Notes: generated by a model not told the origin, from the letters alone. A stretch of 64,000 nucleotides of DNA from Arthrobacter gandavensis (GCF_009192735.1 NZ_VTFU01000001.1:62001-126000), one strand, 5' to 3'; positions 39,152 to 48,154 are shown, counted from the first letter of the stretch. Translations and numbers: made by a program.

Positions 39152-39228
39152 TGGGGTGAGTAACGGGGGTTGAACCCGCGACCTCCTGGACCACAACCAG
39201 GCGCTCTGCCAACTGAGCTATACCCACC
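39152..39228 (-). tRNA. tRNA-His (anticodon GTG)
   Basis: Acceptor GTGGGTA/TACTCAC with the extra 5' G (G-1) opposite C73 that marks tRNA-His. D-arm AGCTCAGTTGGCAGAGC, anticodon stem CCTGG/CCAGG around TTGTGGT, T-arm GCGGGTTCAACCCCCG. The 3' CCA appears to be encoded. Confidence 0.95.
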
Positions 39229-39369
39229 ATGTGCCTCGGATAACATATTCGCAAAGTCCAGGCGAGTGGTCTTTGCGAACTCATTTATCTGAGGCAGCGG
39301 AATCAAGCTTACACGGTTTTTGGGGTGGTCCTGACCAACTTCGGTTCAAGGGGCCCAAATGTGACCGAG

Positions 39370-39972
39370 CTAACTCTTCATGCCCTCGGCGATCTTCTTG
39401 GCAGTGGCCGAATCCGGGCCCGGAGCCGGGACAAAAACGGCTTCCCGGTAGTAGCGCAGTTCGTTGATCGAATCGACGATGTCGCCGAGCGCGCGGTGGT
39501 TTCCGGTTTTCGCCGGCGCCTGGAAGTACGCACGGGGGTACCATCGGCGTGCCAGTTCCTTGATGGTGGATACGTCGATGATCCGGTAATGCAGGTAATC
39601 GATCACCTCGGGCATGTCCCGGGCCAGGAACATCTTGTCGGTGCCCACGGAGTTGCCAGCCAGCTGGGCCTTCTTGGGCTCCGGGACCCATTTGGTGATG
39701 TATTCGATGACCTGGGCTTCAGCCTCCGCCATGGTCATGCCGTGGGGCAGCTCATCCAGGAGCTTGGAGGTGGTGTGCATGTTCCGCACGAAGTCACCCA
39801 TTTGGGCCAGGGCTGCGTCATCGGGGCGGATCACCACATCCACTCCGTCGCCGAGGATGTTCAGCTCGGAGTCGGTCACCAGGACGGCCACTTCGATCAG
39901 GGCGTCAGCCTTGATGTCCAGGCCGGTCATTTCACAGTCAATCCAGACAATGCGTTCATTAGTTATTGGCAC
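39370..39972 (-). CDS. orn: Oligoribonuclease
   Basis: A DEDDh 3'-5' exoribonuclease that clears short RNAs, including pGpG from c-di-GMP breakdown. Exo I: VWIDCEMTGLD; Exo II: GNSVGTDKMFLARDMP; Exo III: HRALGDIVDSINEL. 200 residues from GTG 39972; the open frame runs on to 40005, but TACATT sits six bases before this GTG and suggests a leaderless mRNA. Confidence 0.95.
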   Translation of the reverse strand: MPITNERIVWIDCEMTGLDIKADALIEVAVLVTDSELNILGDGVDVVIRPDDAALAQMGDFVRNMHTTSKLLDELPHGMTMAEAEAQVIEYITKWVPEPKKAQLAGNSVGTDKMFLARDMPEVIDYLHYRIIDVSTIKELARRWYPRAYFQAPAKTGNHRALGDIVDSINELRYYREAVFVPAPGPDSATAKKIAEGMKS

Positions 39973-39978
39973 AGAACC

Positions 39979-39984
39979 AATGTA
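39979..39984 (-). promoter_or_regulatory. Candidate -10 box of a leaderless orn mRNA
   Basis: On the minus strand TACATT ends six bases before GTG 39972. There is no ribosome-binding site for that GTG. The -35 region is weak. Confidence 0.35.
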
Positions 39985-40086
39985 CCGCGCTGCTCCGGGC
40001 GCCATGGCAGTGAGGCGCGGGAGGACGGTCAGGAAGGGTGCAGGAGACCCGGGAGGAAGATGCCGGCGGACTAGAGGCTTGGCTGA

Positions 40087-41430
40087 TTAGAGGCTGGAGT
40101 GGCTGCGCTGCTGGCGTTCCGCGGACCCGCCGTTGGGCTCGACGGCGGTGGCCGCGGGAACATATCGCTGGACCGGAAGCTGTCCGGTCTCGGGGGGACC
40201 GAAGACCCGCGTCCAACGGCTTTCGGCGTCGGCATTTTCGGCGGTGGCGGCACTGTCGGTGGTTTCGTCAGAACCAGCGGCTCCGGCGGGGGAACCGTTG
40301 ACCGGTACCTCGGCGGCGGCCGGCGAGGCAGGTTCAGCCTTCGCCACAGGCTCGCTCTTGGAGGCAGGCTCTGCCTTCGCCTCAGGCTCGCTCGTCAAAA
40401 CGGGTTCAGCCTTGGAAACAGCGGCTGTCTTGCCGGCGGTCTTCTTTTTTGCCGCGGCTGAAGCTGCGGCCGCTGCCGCGCGTCGTGCCCGTCGGCTGTC
40501 AGGTGCAGGAGCGCCGGTATCGATGCCCTGAAGGAGCTGACCGGCCGGAGCGGACGGAACCGGGGGCTCCGTCGCAGAGGAGGCCGTCCGGGCCGGCGAC
40601 GTTCCGGACGCAGGTTTGCGTGCGAAGACGGAGACCACCGGCATCACTCCGGTGGTGGGGTCGGCGGCGCGCATCTGCTTGCGGGTCAGCGGAGCTTCAG
40701 CGCTTTCCTCGTTCTTCGCCGGAGAAGCCTCCTTGACCGGCGCAGGCTGCTTGGCGGGCGAAGCGTCCTTGACAGGCGTGGACTCCTTCACCGGAGAAGT
40801 GTCCTTCACCGGAGAAGCGTCTTTTGGCGCACCCTTTTCCAGCACAGGCTTTGCCGGCGCCTGCTCCACCGGAGCGGCAGGGGGAGTGGAGGACACATAC
40901 CAAACGGCAACAAAAGACAGCAGGAGGAGAAAACCGCAAACAGCAGTGACGGTCCAGTCGATGCCGGCCCACACCATGGCTGCGGACGCCGTGGCAGCGA
41001 GGAACAGGCCCCAGCCGAGCAGGTCGTGGTTCCTCCGGACGGTTTTAGGTGATGCTGTTTTAGGAGACGCGGGCTTAGGTGCTGCTGTTTTAGGTGATGC
41101 GGGCTTGGCCGCTGCAGCCGGCGTGCTCCGGCTGGGATTGCGGCGCGGGCGAAGCGCTGCTGCGCCGTTGCCCGGCGTCGTTGCTCCATCGACCGCGGTG
41201 CCGGCACCGGTCATGGTCCCAATGGTGATGCCAATGGTCCCAATGGTGGTGCCACTGGTGCCAATCGTGCCGTTTTCGACAATGCCGGCACTGGCAGTGC
41301 GGCCTTTGCCGAGATCCTCAGCGGCCGGTTTCGGCGCTGGATGGCGCGGCCCGTCGTCGTGCCGCTGCCTGTCTTCACTGTCTGCCCGGTGGCGCCCCAC
41401 AGCCAATACCGCCTTGCCTTGATGATCCAA
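40087..41430 (-). CDS. Bitopic membrane protein with long disordered Lys/Ala/Pro-rich tails
   Basis: A 447-residue protein I do not recognise as a named family. Residues 1-135 are low complexity (IGTIGITIGTMTG, SPKTAAPKPASPKT). Two adjacent hydrophobic segments span about 137-183 (LLGWGLFLAATASAAMVWAG; AVCGFLLLLSFVAVWYVSS). The long C-terminal tail has repeated SPVKD/SPVKE units, an Ala/Lys run (about 315-345) and a K-A-E-P-rich segment. The topology suggests both tails on the same side. The start (TTG 41430) is uncertain, as no ribosome-binding site is clear. Tail repeats vary by small DNA duplications. Confidence 0.65.
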   Translation of the reverse strand: MDHQGKAVLAVGRHRADSEDRQRHDDGPRHPAPKPAAEDLGKGRTASAGIVENGTIGTSGTTIGTIGITIGTMTGAGTAVDGATTPGNGAAALRPRRNPSRSTPAAAAKPASPKTAAPKPASPKTASPKTVRRNHDLLGWGLFLAATASAAMVWAGIDWTVTAVCGFLLLLSFVAVWYVSSTPPAAPVEQAPAKPVLEKGAPKDASPVKDTSPVKESTPVKDASPAKQPAPVKEASPAKNEESAEAPLTRKQMRAADPTTGVMPVVSVFARKPASGTSPARTASSATEPPVPSAPAGQLLQGIDTGAPAPDSRRARRAAAAAASAAAKKKTAGKTAAVSKAEPVLTSEPEAKAEPASKSEPVAKAEPASPAAAEVPVNGSPAGAAGSDETTDSAATAENADAESRWTRVFGPPETGQLPVQRYVPAATAVEPNGGSAERQQRSHSSL

Positions 41431-41652
41431 ACGGATTTCAGTCTATGTGACGCGCCCCGCATCGCTGTGCTCCGGCCCGGGCGCGTCATTGCGGTCCAGG
41501 CCAAGCAATCTGCTCGATGCTAATATTTGGGCTACTGACGGTCATCGCCGCTGCGTGCCGCAGCTCGTGAATTCCGGCCTGCGCCGTGAATCCGGCCCGT
41601 GCCGCCACGCCGTTGGGTAATTTGTACGAACCCAAAGATTGGAACCCCGCAG

Positions 41653-43191
41653 ATGGCCGCCCAGGTCCCCGCGACCGAGCCTTCGCCTCCGGAGACGGAA
41701 TCCGCGAAAGCCCATAACCCCAACGTCGCGATCGTCCAGGGGCTCATTGGTTCCCTCATGATGCTCGCAGGTTCCTTTGGCGTCGGCTGGCTGTCGCTGG
41801 CTTCCTATGACCTTCGCCGTAACCCGGTCATCATGTGGCTCCGTTTTGAACCGGAAGGCTCCGTGCTGTCGGTCTTCCTGCTGGCGCTGGGCGGAATGCT
41901 CCTGGTTCGCTCCTGGCTGCGGCTCGGCCAGCGCATCACGTCCTGGGGTCCGGAAAGCCGGCCGGTGGTGCTGAAGGCGATCATTGCCTGGGCTGCTCCC
42001 ATGTGTGTTGCCCTCCCGCTCTTCAGCCGGGATGTTTTCGCGTACATCGCGCAGGGGCTGGTCATGGTCAGCGGACTGAATCCGTACAAGGACGGCTATT
42101 CGCAGATCTCCAACTATCTGCAGATCGGTGCCGACGACCTCTGGGCGCAGAGCCCAACCCCCTACGGTCCCGTGTTCCTGTGGTTGGAGGAACTGGTCAT
42201 CAGGGTCACCGACGGCCAGCCCGAATACTCCATCCTTTTCTTTCGCCTGATCTCCCTGATCGGCGTTGCACTGTGCGTCTACTACGTGCCCAAGCTCGCG
42301 GAACTGCACAACATCAACCCCAACCGCGCCCTGTGGCTCACGGCGGCCAACCCGTTGTTCCTGACCACCTTTATCGCCAGCATCCACAATGACGCGCTGA
42401 TGATCGGACTGGCGCTGGCCGGACTTTACCTGGCGGCCACCAAACGCGCCATTCCGGGGATCCTGCTGGTCACTTTGTCAGTGGGCATCAAGCCGATCAC
42501 GCTGATTCTGCTGCCGTTCGTGGGCCTCATGTGGGCCGGCAAGGGAGCCTCCTGGCCGCGCAAATTCCTCTACTGGTTCATGACTGCGGGACTCTCCCTT
42601 GGCGTGCTGTGGATCATGGGTGTCATCAACGGCTTCGGCTTTGGCTGGGTGGGCGCCCTGAGCACCCCGGGCAGCGTCTGGATCTGGTACGCGCCCATCG
42701 GTTTCCTCGGCATGCTCGTCGCCACCCTGGGCAACGCAGTGGGCCTTCCCGGCTGGACGTTCGCTGACATTGTGCACACCGTGGGGCGGGTGGCATCGCT
42801 CATCATCGTGTTCTGGCAGATGTTCGTGGGCGAGTACAGCAGGCTGGTGCGCCGCCTGACGCTGGCCTTTGCCGCCGTCGTCCTCCTGGCGCCGATGATC
42901 CAGTCCTGGTATGTGGTGTGGCTGATTCCGCTGTTTGCCGTCACCGGCATCCGCAATGACTGGCAGGTCAAGACGCTGTACCTGCTTGTCTCGTTCTTCA
43001 TGGTTTACGCCATCAGTGACCAGCTCGATATCTGGCCCTACTTCGACTTCAGCCTCAGCGCCGCCCGGCAGATTGCTGCCGTGACGGCACTGGGCTTTGC
43101 GCTGTACCTGATTTTCCTGGACCCCAAGACGAAGGTCCTGTTCCGGAAAAAGCTTACGGAGCCGTCTCCGGGCGAACTTCGGTCCCGGTAG
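41653..43191 (+). CDS. mptB: MptB-like polyprenyl-phosphomannose alpha-1,6-mannosyltransferase
   Basis: A 512-residue polytopic membrane glycosyltransferase of the GT-C class with about 13 hydrophobic segments. The early extracytoplasmic loop has LFSRDVFAYIAQG, then GLNPYKDGY, SPTPYGPVFLWLEE and TTFIASIHNDALMIGL, all typical of MptB. In corynebacteria and mycobacteria MptB builds the mannan core of lipomannan (family knowledge). ATG 41653 was preferred over the upstream GTG. It converges with a second membrane glycosyltransferase and overlaps it by 38 bp. Confidence 0.88.
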   Translation: MAAQVPATEPSPPETESAKAHNPNVAIVQGLIGSLMMLAGSFGVGWLSLASYDLRRNPVIMWLRFEPEGSVLSVFLLALGGMLLVRSWLRLGQRITSWGPESRPVVLKAIIAWAAPMCVALPLFSRDVFAYIAQGLVMVSGLNPYKDGYSQISNYLQIGADDLWAQSPTPYGPVFLWLEELVIRVTDGQPEYSILFFRLISLIGVALCVYYVPKLAELHNINPNRALWLTAANPLFLTTFIASIHNDALMIGLALAGLYLAATKRAIPGILLVTLSVGIKPITLILLPFVGLMWAGKGASWPRKFLYWFMTAGLSLGVLWIMGVINGFGFGWVGALSTPGSVWIWYAPIGFLGMLVATLGNAVGLPGWTFADIVHTVGRVASLIIVFWQMFVGEYSRLVRRLTLAFAAVVLLAPMIQSWYVVWLIPLFAVTGIRNDWQVKTLYLLVSFFMVYAISDQLDIWPYFDFSLSAARQIAAVTALGFALYLIFLDPKTKVLFRKKLTEPSPGELRSR

Positions 43192-44422
43192 GCCGTCCGG
43201 CGGCGCCTGCCCTCGTCAGGCGCACGATCCGCAGCAGCGACCAGGCGAACAGCACCAGCAGCAGGATGTTGCGGATCGTGAGCAGCAGGGCAACAACCAC
43301 GTTCAGATCGTTGTACAGCGCGGCGTAGAACATGGGGTAAACCAGTGTGGTCAGCGGTGCAATGATCAGCATCAGGACCGCGGGGGTGATCCAGCTGCGG
43401 CCTTCCCATGCCACGCCAACGGCCACCACTGCACCCAGCCACAGCATGAACTGCGGCGAGCCCACCTTGTTGAAAACGATGAACGCTGACACCAGTGCCA
43501 GCGACCCGGCAATCAGCAGCTGGCCGGCATCGGCGCCGCGCCGCATCGCCCAGAACAGCAGGACGACGACGGCGACGGCCGCCAGCGCCAGCAGCGGCAT
43601 CATGAGCGTGGCCACCGGCTCGCCCAGTGCACCGCGGACTTCACGCGTATTGATGAGCTTGTCCTCGTAGATGAAGGCGTCGGATCCGCCCAGGATTGCC
43701 TGCCACAGTCCCGGAGTGGTGAAGGGTGCCTCCATCTGCATGCCGCGTGCGCCCTGGGCACCGACGAAGGAGAGCAGGTGGGACAGTCCACCGCCGGCAA
43801 TCACGACGCCGGCCATCACCAGTGAAACCGCCGCGCCGGTCAGCACCAGCGTTCCACGGCGGCGCCACGTGACCAGGACCGCCAGGATTACCGCCGCCGG
43901 CCAGACCTTCATCCACGTGGCGAACGCCAGCAGGGCCGAGGCGACGACGGGGCGGCTGGCCAGCAGCAGCAGGGCAATGATGACCAGGGGTGCGGTAAGT
44001 CCGTCGATCCGGCCCACGGCTACGGGACCCAGCAGGCCGGTGACGGCCAGCCACCAGTAGGAAGACGCATACCGTGCCGGAGTTCCCGGCTTGCTGATGA
44101 CCGCCACGGCGGCCGCGTTGAGGCCGGTGAAGACAAAGAACCAGACGAGCTGGTAGGACCCCCATCCCAGAACCGCCGCCAGGAGCATGGGGACCATCGC
44201 GCCGATGGGATAGACCCAGTCAGTGGTGATGCCCTGCCAGATGCCGTCATTGATGCCCTGGAAGGTCCACTGCCGGTAGATATTAATGTCGCTGAGAACA
44301 CCGCCGGAAAAAATGAGTGAGGACAACGCCGCGAAGAACACGGCATGGACCAGAGCGAAGCAAATCCATAACGATTTCCTGCGCATGAAGCGCTCCTGCA
44401 AAAGGGCCAGTTTCTGCGACAT
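43154..44422 (-). CDS. GT87-like (DUF2029) membrane mannosyltransferase
   Basis: A 422-residue polytopic protein with about 10-12 hydrophobic segments. DINIYRQW after TM1 is the acidic motif of GT-C enzymes, followed by WVYPIGAMVPMLLA, VGRIDGLTAPLVI and KVGSPQFMLWLG. It resembles the GT87/DUF2029 family that includes PimE-like alpha-1,2-mannosyltransferases; acceptor unknown. Next to mptB it probably acts in the same mannan/lipoglycan pathway (inference). Its 3' end overlaps mptB antisense over 43154-43191. Confidence 0.85.
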   Translation of the reverse strand: MSQKLALLQERFMRRKSLWICFALVHAVFFAALSSLIFSGGVLSDINIYRQWTFQGINDGIWQGITTDWVYPIGAMVPMLLAAVLGWGSYQLVWFFVFTGLNAAAVAVISKPGTPARYASSYWWLAVTGLLGPVAVGRIDGLTAPLVIIALLLLASRPVVASALLAFATWMKVWPAAVILAVLVTWRRRGTLVLTGAAVSLVMAGVVIAGGGLSHLLSFVGAQGARGMQMEAPFTTPGLWQAILGGSDAFIYEDKLINTREVRGALGEPVATLMMPLLALAAVAVVVLLFWAMRRGADAGQLLIAGSLALVSAFIVFNKVGSPQFMLWLGAVVAVGVAWEGRSWITPAVLMLIIAPLTTLVYPMFYAALYNDLNVVVALLLTIRNILLLVLFAWSLLRIVRLTRAGAAGRPTGTEVRPETAP

Positions 44423-44527
44423 TCCGGGTGGTTCTCCTTAGGTGATGCAGGTGCCGTGTCCTGTTCAGACACAGCGATAAGGCTACCGGCGGCCGTGCCG
44501 CGGCATGCAATCCACCGTTGAACACGG

Positions 44528-44533
44528 GATACT
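44528..44533 (+). promoter_or_regulatory. Candidate -10 box close to the DUF3224 start
   Basis: GATACT ends six bases before ATG 44540. GGAGAT lies between, so either leaderless or very short-leader transcription fits. Confidence 0.35.
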
Positions 44534-44539
44534 GGAGAT

Positions 44540-44953
44540 ATGACCGACGGAACAGAACAGGTAATTACGGCAGATTTTGATGTCTCGGAATGGGAACCGA
44601 CGCCCTATCAGGTTGAAGGAACCAACAGCGAACTATCCACGGTTCGGGCAGTAAAAATCTTCGAAGGGGCCATTGTCGGCACCAGCGTCGCAGACCTCCT
44701 CATGGCCGGAAACGCCGTCGGCGCCGGATATGTCTGCTCCGAGGTGTTTGCCGGATCAATCAACGGGCGCGAAGGCACCATGGTCATCCAGCACTGGGGA
44801 GTGGCCGAGGGTTCCGCCACCGCCAGCTCAGGCCACATCATCCCCGGCTCGGGCACTGACGGACTGGCCGGAATCTCCGGCAAAGCCATTTTCACCCAGG
44901 AACCCGACGGCCAGCACCGCCTCGAGCTGCGAGTGACCCTGCCCGAACAGTGA
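44540..44953 (+). CDS. DUF3224 domain-containing protein
   Basis: A 137-residue soluble protein of the DUF3224 family, a small beta-barrel (AOC-barrel-like) of unknown role. Visible: FEGAIVGTSVADLLMAG, GREGTMVIQHWG and GLAGISGKAIF. No signal peptide. Divergent from the GT87-like gene; 78 bp separate its stop from the convergent M50 peptidase gene. Confidence 0.88.
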   Translation: MTDGTEQVITADFDVSEWEPTPYQVEGTNSELSTVRAVKIFEGAIVGTSVADLLMAGNAVGAGYVCSEVFAGSINGREGTMVIQHWGVAEGSATASSGHIIPGSGTDGLAGISGKAIFTQEPDGQHRLELRVTLPEQ

Positions 44954-45031
44954 TCCAGCATCAAGAGTGATCCGGCACTGAGAGTAACGCCCTGGTCATA
45001 GAGTGATGCTTCCCAGAGAATAATCGCCTGG

Positions 45032-45823
45032 TCAGAATCCCCAGCCAACGACGGCGGGACGAGCCCACCACAGGGCGGCAGCCGCTGAAGCGGCGATCAC
45101 CGCGGCAAACGCCGCAAGCCAGAACGGTGACGGAACACCGGTCCGCTGATACAGGATGTAAGCGTCGGAGCTTTGCAGGGACTGCCGGCGGCGGGTGTGG
45201 ACGCTGAGGACATTCAGCCAGTCCCGGACCGAGCCGGCCAACAGCGCTATCCCGACCGCCAGCGTGATGCAGGAGACGGCAAAGGGCGAAGCGAACCACA
45301 CCAGCAGCACCGAGACGGCTGCGCAGCTGAAGGCGATAAGGAACCCCTGCGCATTGCGGATGAACAGCAGCGCCACCAGCAGGACCAGCGCGCCGGCGGA
45401 CAGCGCGAATCCGGCCCAGCCGGAAAAAGCAGCCCACACCAGGACAGCGCCCGTTACTGCGGGAACAGGGTAGCCCCAGAAGCCCGTCCACGCCGCGGCA
45501 AACCGGCTGCGTCCCATGCTGCGCATCTGCCCGGAATGATCAAACCTCAGTTGGATACCCTTCACCACCTGCCCGGTCATCAGTGCTGCAAAAGCATGGC
45601 CGAGCTCGTGCACAAAGGTGACAAACAGCCCAAACCACCGCCAGACCACACGCGGCACCGTGAGGGCTGCCGCGGAAGCGACGATGAGCAGCAGGACCTG
45701 CGGTGCCACCTCCAGGGGAACTCCGCGCGAAAAGCCTTCCATCACCCGGGACCACCACTGGGCTGTGACGTCCCCGAAAGCACCTGCATCCACTAAGAAA
45801 CCACGTCCACTAAAAAACCACAT
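45032..45823 (-). CDS. M50-family membrane metallopeptidase-like protein
   Basis: A 263-residue membrane protein with about 6-7 hydrophobic segments and the zinc motif HELGHAF in the third segment. A C-terminal SSDAYIL supplies a possible third ligand Asp. This is the actinobacterial M50B-like group, distinct from RseP and SpoIVFB; substrate unknown. The start could also be ATG 45742, since the first 27 residues come from a short AT-rich direct repeat (CCACTAA/CCACGTCCACTAA). The anti-sigma gene lies 48 bp upstream on the same strand, so cleavage of that factor is worth considering. Confidence 0.8.
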   Translation of the reverse strand: MWFFSGRGFLVDAGAFGDVTAQWWSRVMEGFSRGVPLEVAPQVLLLIVASAAALTVPRVVWRWFGLFVTFVHELGHAFAALMTGQVVKGIQLRFDHSGQMRSMGRSRFAAAWTGFWGYPVPAVTGAVLVWAAFSGWAGFALSAGALVLLVALLFIRNAQGFLIAFSCAAVSVLLVWFASPFAVSCITLAVGIALLAGSVRDWLNVLSVHTRRRQSLQSSDAYILYQRTGVPSPFWLAAFAAVIAASAAAALWWARPAVVGWGF

Positions 45824-45870
45824 CCACTAGAAATTCAATTCCGCTCCGGCCCCGCCCAAGACTCCCGCAA

Positions 45871-46677
45871 CTAGAGATCCAGTTGTCCGCGCAGGATCGA
45901 ATCGCCTGAATGTGTGGGATCGCCGTCGTACGGTTCGTCCGAAATGTCCACCACCGGATACTGGCTCAGGTCCAGGTCGGCAGGCAGCTCGAAGTGGGCT
46001 TCGGTGCCTTCCATCGTGCCGAGACTGACCATGGATGCGGCGTCCGGAGCGAGGAGCCAAACCTCCCGGAAGCCCTGGGCCGCATCGCTGCTGGAGGTCA
46101 CCACAAGTTCCCGGCGGCCGTCGGGCAACTGGTCGATGACGGCGCTTCCCGTGTCCGTATACGAGGCCAGCGGGGCCAGCTCCGCGGAAGCAACCACTTC
46201 GGGGCCGGGGGTGGGATCCACGGCCCGCACCGCTCCCCATACACCCGCTCCGGCGACCACAACGGCGGCTGCCGCAGCGGCCAGCCACGTGCCGGTTCGC
46301 CTGCGGCGGGCAGCATCCAGGGATGTGACGGAAGACGTGCCCGGCGCATCGGACCTGCCGGGGGCTCCGTCGGACAGCGGGTCCTGCCGAAGGTCCTCGC
46401 TGAGGTTCAATTCAGAGTGGATGCCGGCCCACACGGAAGGATCCGGAAACTGCAGCGGTGCCCCGGTACTGCGCTCGTCCGCGCGTGCGCCGTCAGCCGG
46501 CCAGCCGTCGTCGTCCGCCGAGGCTCCGGCCTGCCGCGCCGCCGTGACAACGCGCGAGAAGGATCCCAGGTCAGCCCGGCACCGGGGGCATTGCTGCAGG
46601 TGTGAGGCTTCTTCATCAGTGGCTGTTTCGCCTAACGCCAGGAGGGTGAGCGCGTCATCATGCAGGTGCTGCATCAC
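45871..46677 (-). CDS. Anti-sigma factor, RskA-like
   Basis: A 268-residue single-pass membrane protein. The N-terminal zinc-binding anti-sigma domain has EEASHLQQCPRCRADL (HxxxCxxC). A Gly/Ser/Asp-rich linker follows, then one TM segment (about 130-152, TWLAAAAAAVVVAGAGVWGA), then an RskA-type extracytoplasmic domain (LAPLASYTDTG, FREVWLLAPDAASMVSLG). It would hold the upstream-encoded ECF sigma factor inactive until proteolysis. The coding region overlaps the sigma gene by 20 bp. Confidence 0.92.
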   Translation of the reverse strand: MMQHLHDDALTLLALGETATDEEASHLQQCPRCRADLGSFSRVVTAARQAGASADDDGWPADGARADERSTGAPLQFPDPSVWAGIHSELNLSEDLRQDPLSDGAPGRSDAPGTSSVTSLDAARRRRTGTWLAAAAAAVVVAGAGVWGAVRAVDPTPGPEVVASAELAPLASYTDTGSAVIDQLPDGRRELVVTSSSDAAQGFREVWLLAPDAASMVSLGTMEGTEAHFELPADLDLSQYPVVDISDEPYDGDPTHSGDSILRGQLDL

Positions 46678-47227
46678 TGACCTCCAATCTGTGCCTCAGG
46701 TGTACGAGGCTTCGGCGTATATGGCTCTTAACGGTTCCCAGCGGCATTTCGAGCCGGTCGGCAATCTGTTGGTGGGTCAGGTCCTCGTGGAAGGCCAGCC
46801 GGAGGATCGAGCCCTGCGGTTCACCGAGCCGGTCCAGTTCGGCCTCAATGACCACCTTGTCCGCCACTTGGTCGGGGTTCGAGGCGCCGTCGTCGACCTC
46901 ATCCCTGCGCTGGGAGGCGGCAGTTTCCCAGACGCTGACTTCGCGTCCCCGGGAGGTGCCCATTCCAGTGGCAACGTTGCGGGTAATGCCAACCAGCCAG
47001 GACAGCAGGCCCGACTGTTCGGGGGAGTAGCTGGCCCGGTATTTCCAAGCCCGGATGAAGACTTCCTGTACGACGTCGTCAGCTGCGGCCGGGTCGAAAA
47101 GCCGCCGGAGAGCCAGCGACCGGATCAGGGGTGCAAACCGCCGGTAGGCGTCGGCAAGCGCAGCCTCGCTGCCCGAAGCGAAGGCACGGTCAAGGGCCGT
47201 GTTCTGCTCAACGGAACCGGCTGGCAT
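46658..47227 (-). CDS. ECF RNA polymerase sigma factor, SigK-like
   Basis: A 189-residue ECF sigma factor. Region 2 has DPAAADDVVQEVFIRAWKY and SGLLSWLVGITRNVA. Region 4 has LAFHEDLTHQQIADRLEMP and LGTVKSHIRRSL. ATG 47227 was chosen because MPAGSVEQN begins just before region 2; the longer frame adds an Arg-rich tail. It is paired with the RskA-like anti-sigma gene downstream. In mycobacteria SigK-RskA control secreted antigens; here a sortase and a secreted DUF4397 protein lie upstream on the same strand (possible targets, inference). Confidence 0.92.
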   Translation of the reverse strand: MPAGSVEQNTALDRAFASGSEAALADAYRRFAPLIRSLALRRLFDPAAADDVVQEVFIRAWKYRASYSPEQSGLLSWLVGITRNVATGMGTSRGREVSVWETAASQRRDEVDDGASNPDQVADKVVIEAELDRLGEPQGSILRLAFHEDLTHQQIADRLEMPLGTVKSHIRRSLVHLRHRLEVSDAAPA

Positions 47228-47307
47228 CGGGTGCGGTCTCCTGCTCTCGGGAAGCCGTCCCCGTGTGGAGCGGCCGTCCGGCCGGCCCACCGGGTCGGCA
47301 GTTTTCC

Positions 47308-48009
47308 CTATGATAGCGGTGCCGCTGTCAGGACGACGTTATCTTCGTAGTCATCCTGTGCCTCCAGCCATTCTCCGCCGCAGGTGACGAGTTTGAGACG
47401 CGGCTCGCCGGTGCGGTCAAAAAGGCGGTGTCCGTCGAGGCTCCTCTTGGCAATGTTCTCGACTCCCTCCGTTGCGTAGCGCAGGACCGACCCGTCTTCC
47501 CTGGTCACGGTCAGGATGGTTCCTTCGGCGACGTCCTTCAGCCCGGCTATGGGCAGCTGCTCGGTGCGCGAGTCCACATGGGCGGCCAGCACGCTTGAAC
47601 CTTCCTCCGCGCCGGGTGCCGGACCGTAGCGGTACCACGCGGCTTGGTAGTGGTTGTCCGGCAGGGCCATGGCACCGTTTGCCTCCACCCCTCCCGGAAT
47701 TACTTCAAGGTCAATTCCCGTTCCCTCCACCTGGACCCGCACGGGCCGCGGGATGGTTACCTCCGGCTCCGGAACCGCGGGTCGGATCTGGATGGCAGCA
47801 GGATCCGGGAGCGGGGCCGGTGCCCCCTGCGAAGGTGAGGAGCCCGGGGCAGGTGCCGCAGCCGGGGCGGACACTGACGGCACGGCGGTGCTGCTCGACC
47901 CAGCCGGTCCGTTCCCGGCTTCCATGCCACAGGCGGCAGAGCCGGTAACCAGTGCACCCGCTAGGGCGGCGCCGGTCAGCAAGCGGCGGATGGAGGCGGT
48001 GCGGGACAT
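47308..48009 (-). CDS. Class F-like sortase
   Basis: A 233-residue exported sortase-fold protein. The signal segment spans residues 9-26, followed by a Pro/Ala/Ser-rich linker (30-75). The sortase core has IPGGVEANGAMALPDN, catalytic His in AAHVDSRTEQ and Cys in LKLVTCGGEW. No Arg follows the Cys; the segment where Arg is expected reads DYEDNVVL. Activity is therefore uncertain, although some actinobacterial class F members also lack it. It lies between the sigma/anti-sigma pair and the DUF4397 gene on the same strand. Confidence 0.87.
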   Translation of the reverse strand: MSRTASIRRLLTGAALAGALVTGSAACGMEAGNGPAGSSSTAVPSVSAPAAAPAPGSSPSQGAPAPLPDPAAIQIRPAVPEPEVTIPRPVRVQVEGTGIDLEVIPGGVEANGAMALPDNHYQAAWYRYGPAPGAEEGSSVLAAHVDSRTEQLPIAGLKDVAEGTILTVTREDGSVLRYATEGVENIAKRSLDGHRLFDRTGEPRLKLVTCGGEWLEAQDDYEDNVVLTAAPLS

Positions 48010-48040
48010 GCGGTGGGCCTTTCGTTTTTGCTGCTGTTAC

Positions 48041-48096
48041 AGGTGAAGCAGTGAAGCAGGTGAAGCAGTGAAGCCGGATAAGCGGTGAAGCAGTGG
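48041..48096. repeat. Short tandem repeat between DUF4397 and sortase genes
   Basis: AGGTGAAGCAGTGAAGC occurs twice back to back (48041-48074), then a degenerate GGTGAAGCAGTGG near 48084. Purine-rich; it lies in the leader of the sortase gene. Confidence 0.8.
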
Positions 48097-48116
48097 AGGG
48101 AAGCGATGCGGGAAGC

Positions 48117-48154
48117 GGGGCCAGCGGCCGGGAAGAGTCCTGGCCACTGGCCCC
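48117..48154. terminator. Hairpin between DUF4397 and sortase genes
   Basis: GGGGCCAG/CTGGCCCC with inner GGCC/GGCC pairing around a 12-base loop. There is no clear U-tract, so it may attenuate rather than end transcription. Confidence 0.5.

Noticed and set aside
48117-48154. Strong rho-independent terminator
   Set aside because: The stem is interrupted and lacks a U-tract on the minus strand, so it is listed only as a possible attenuator.
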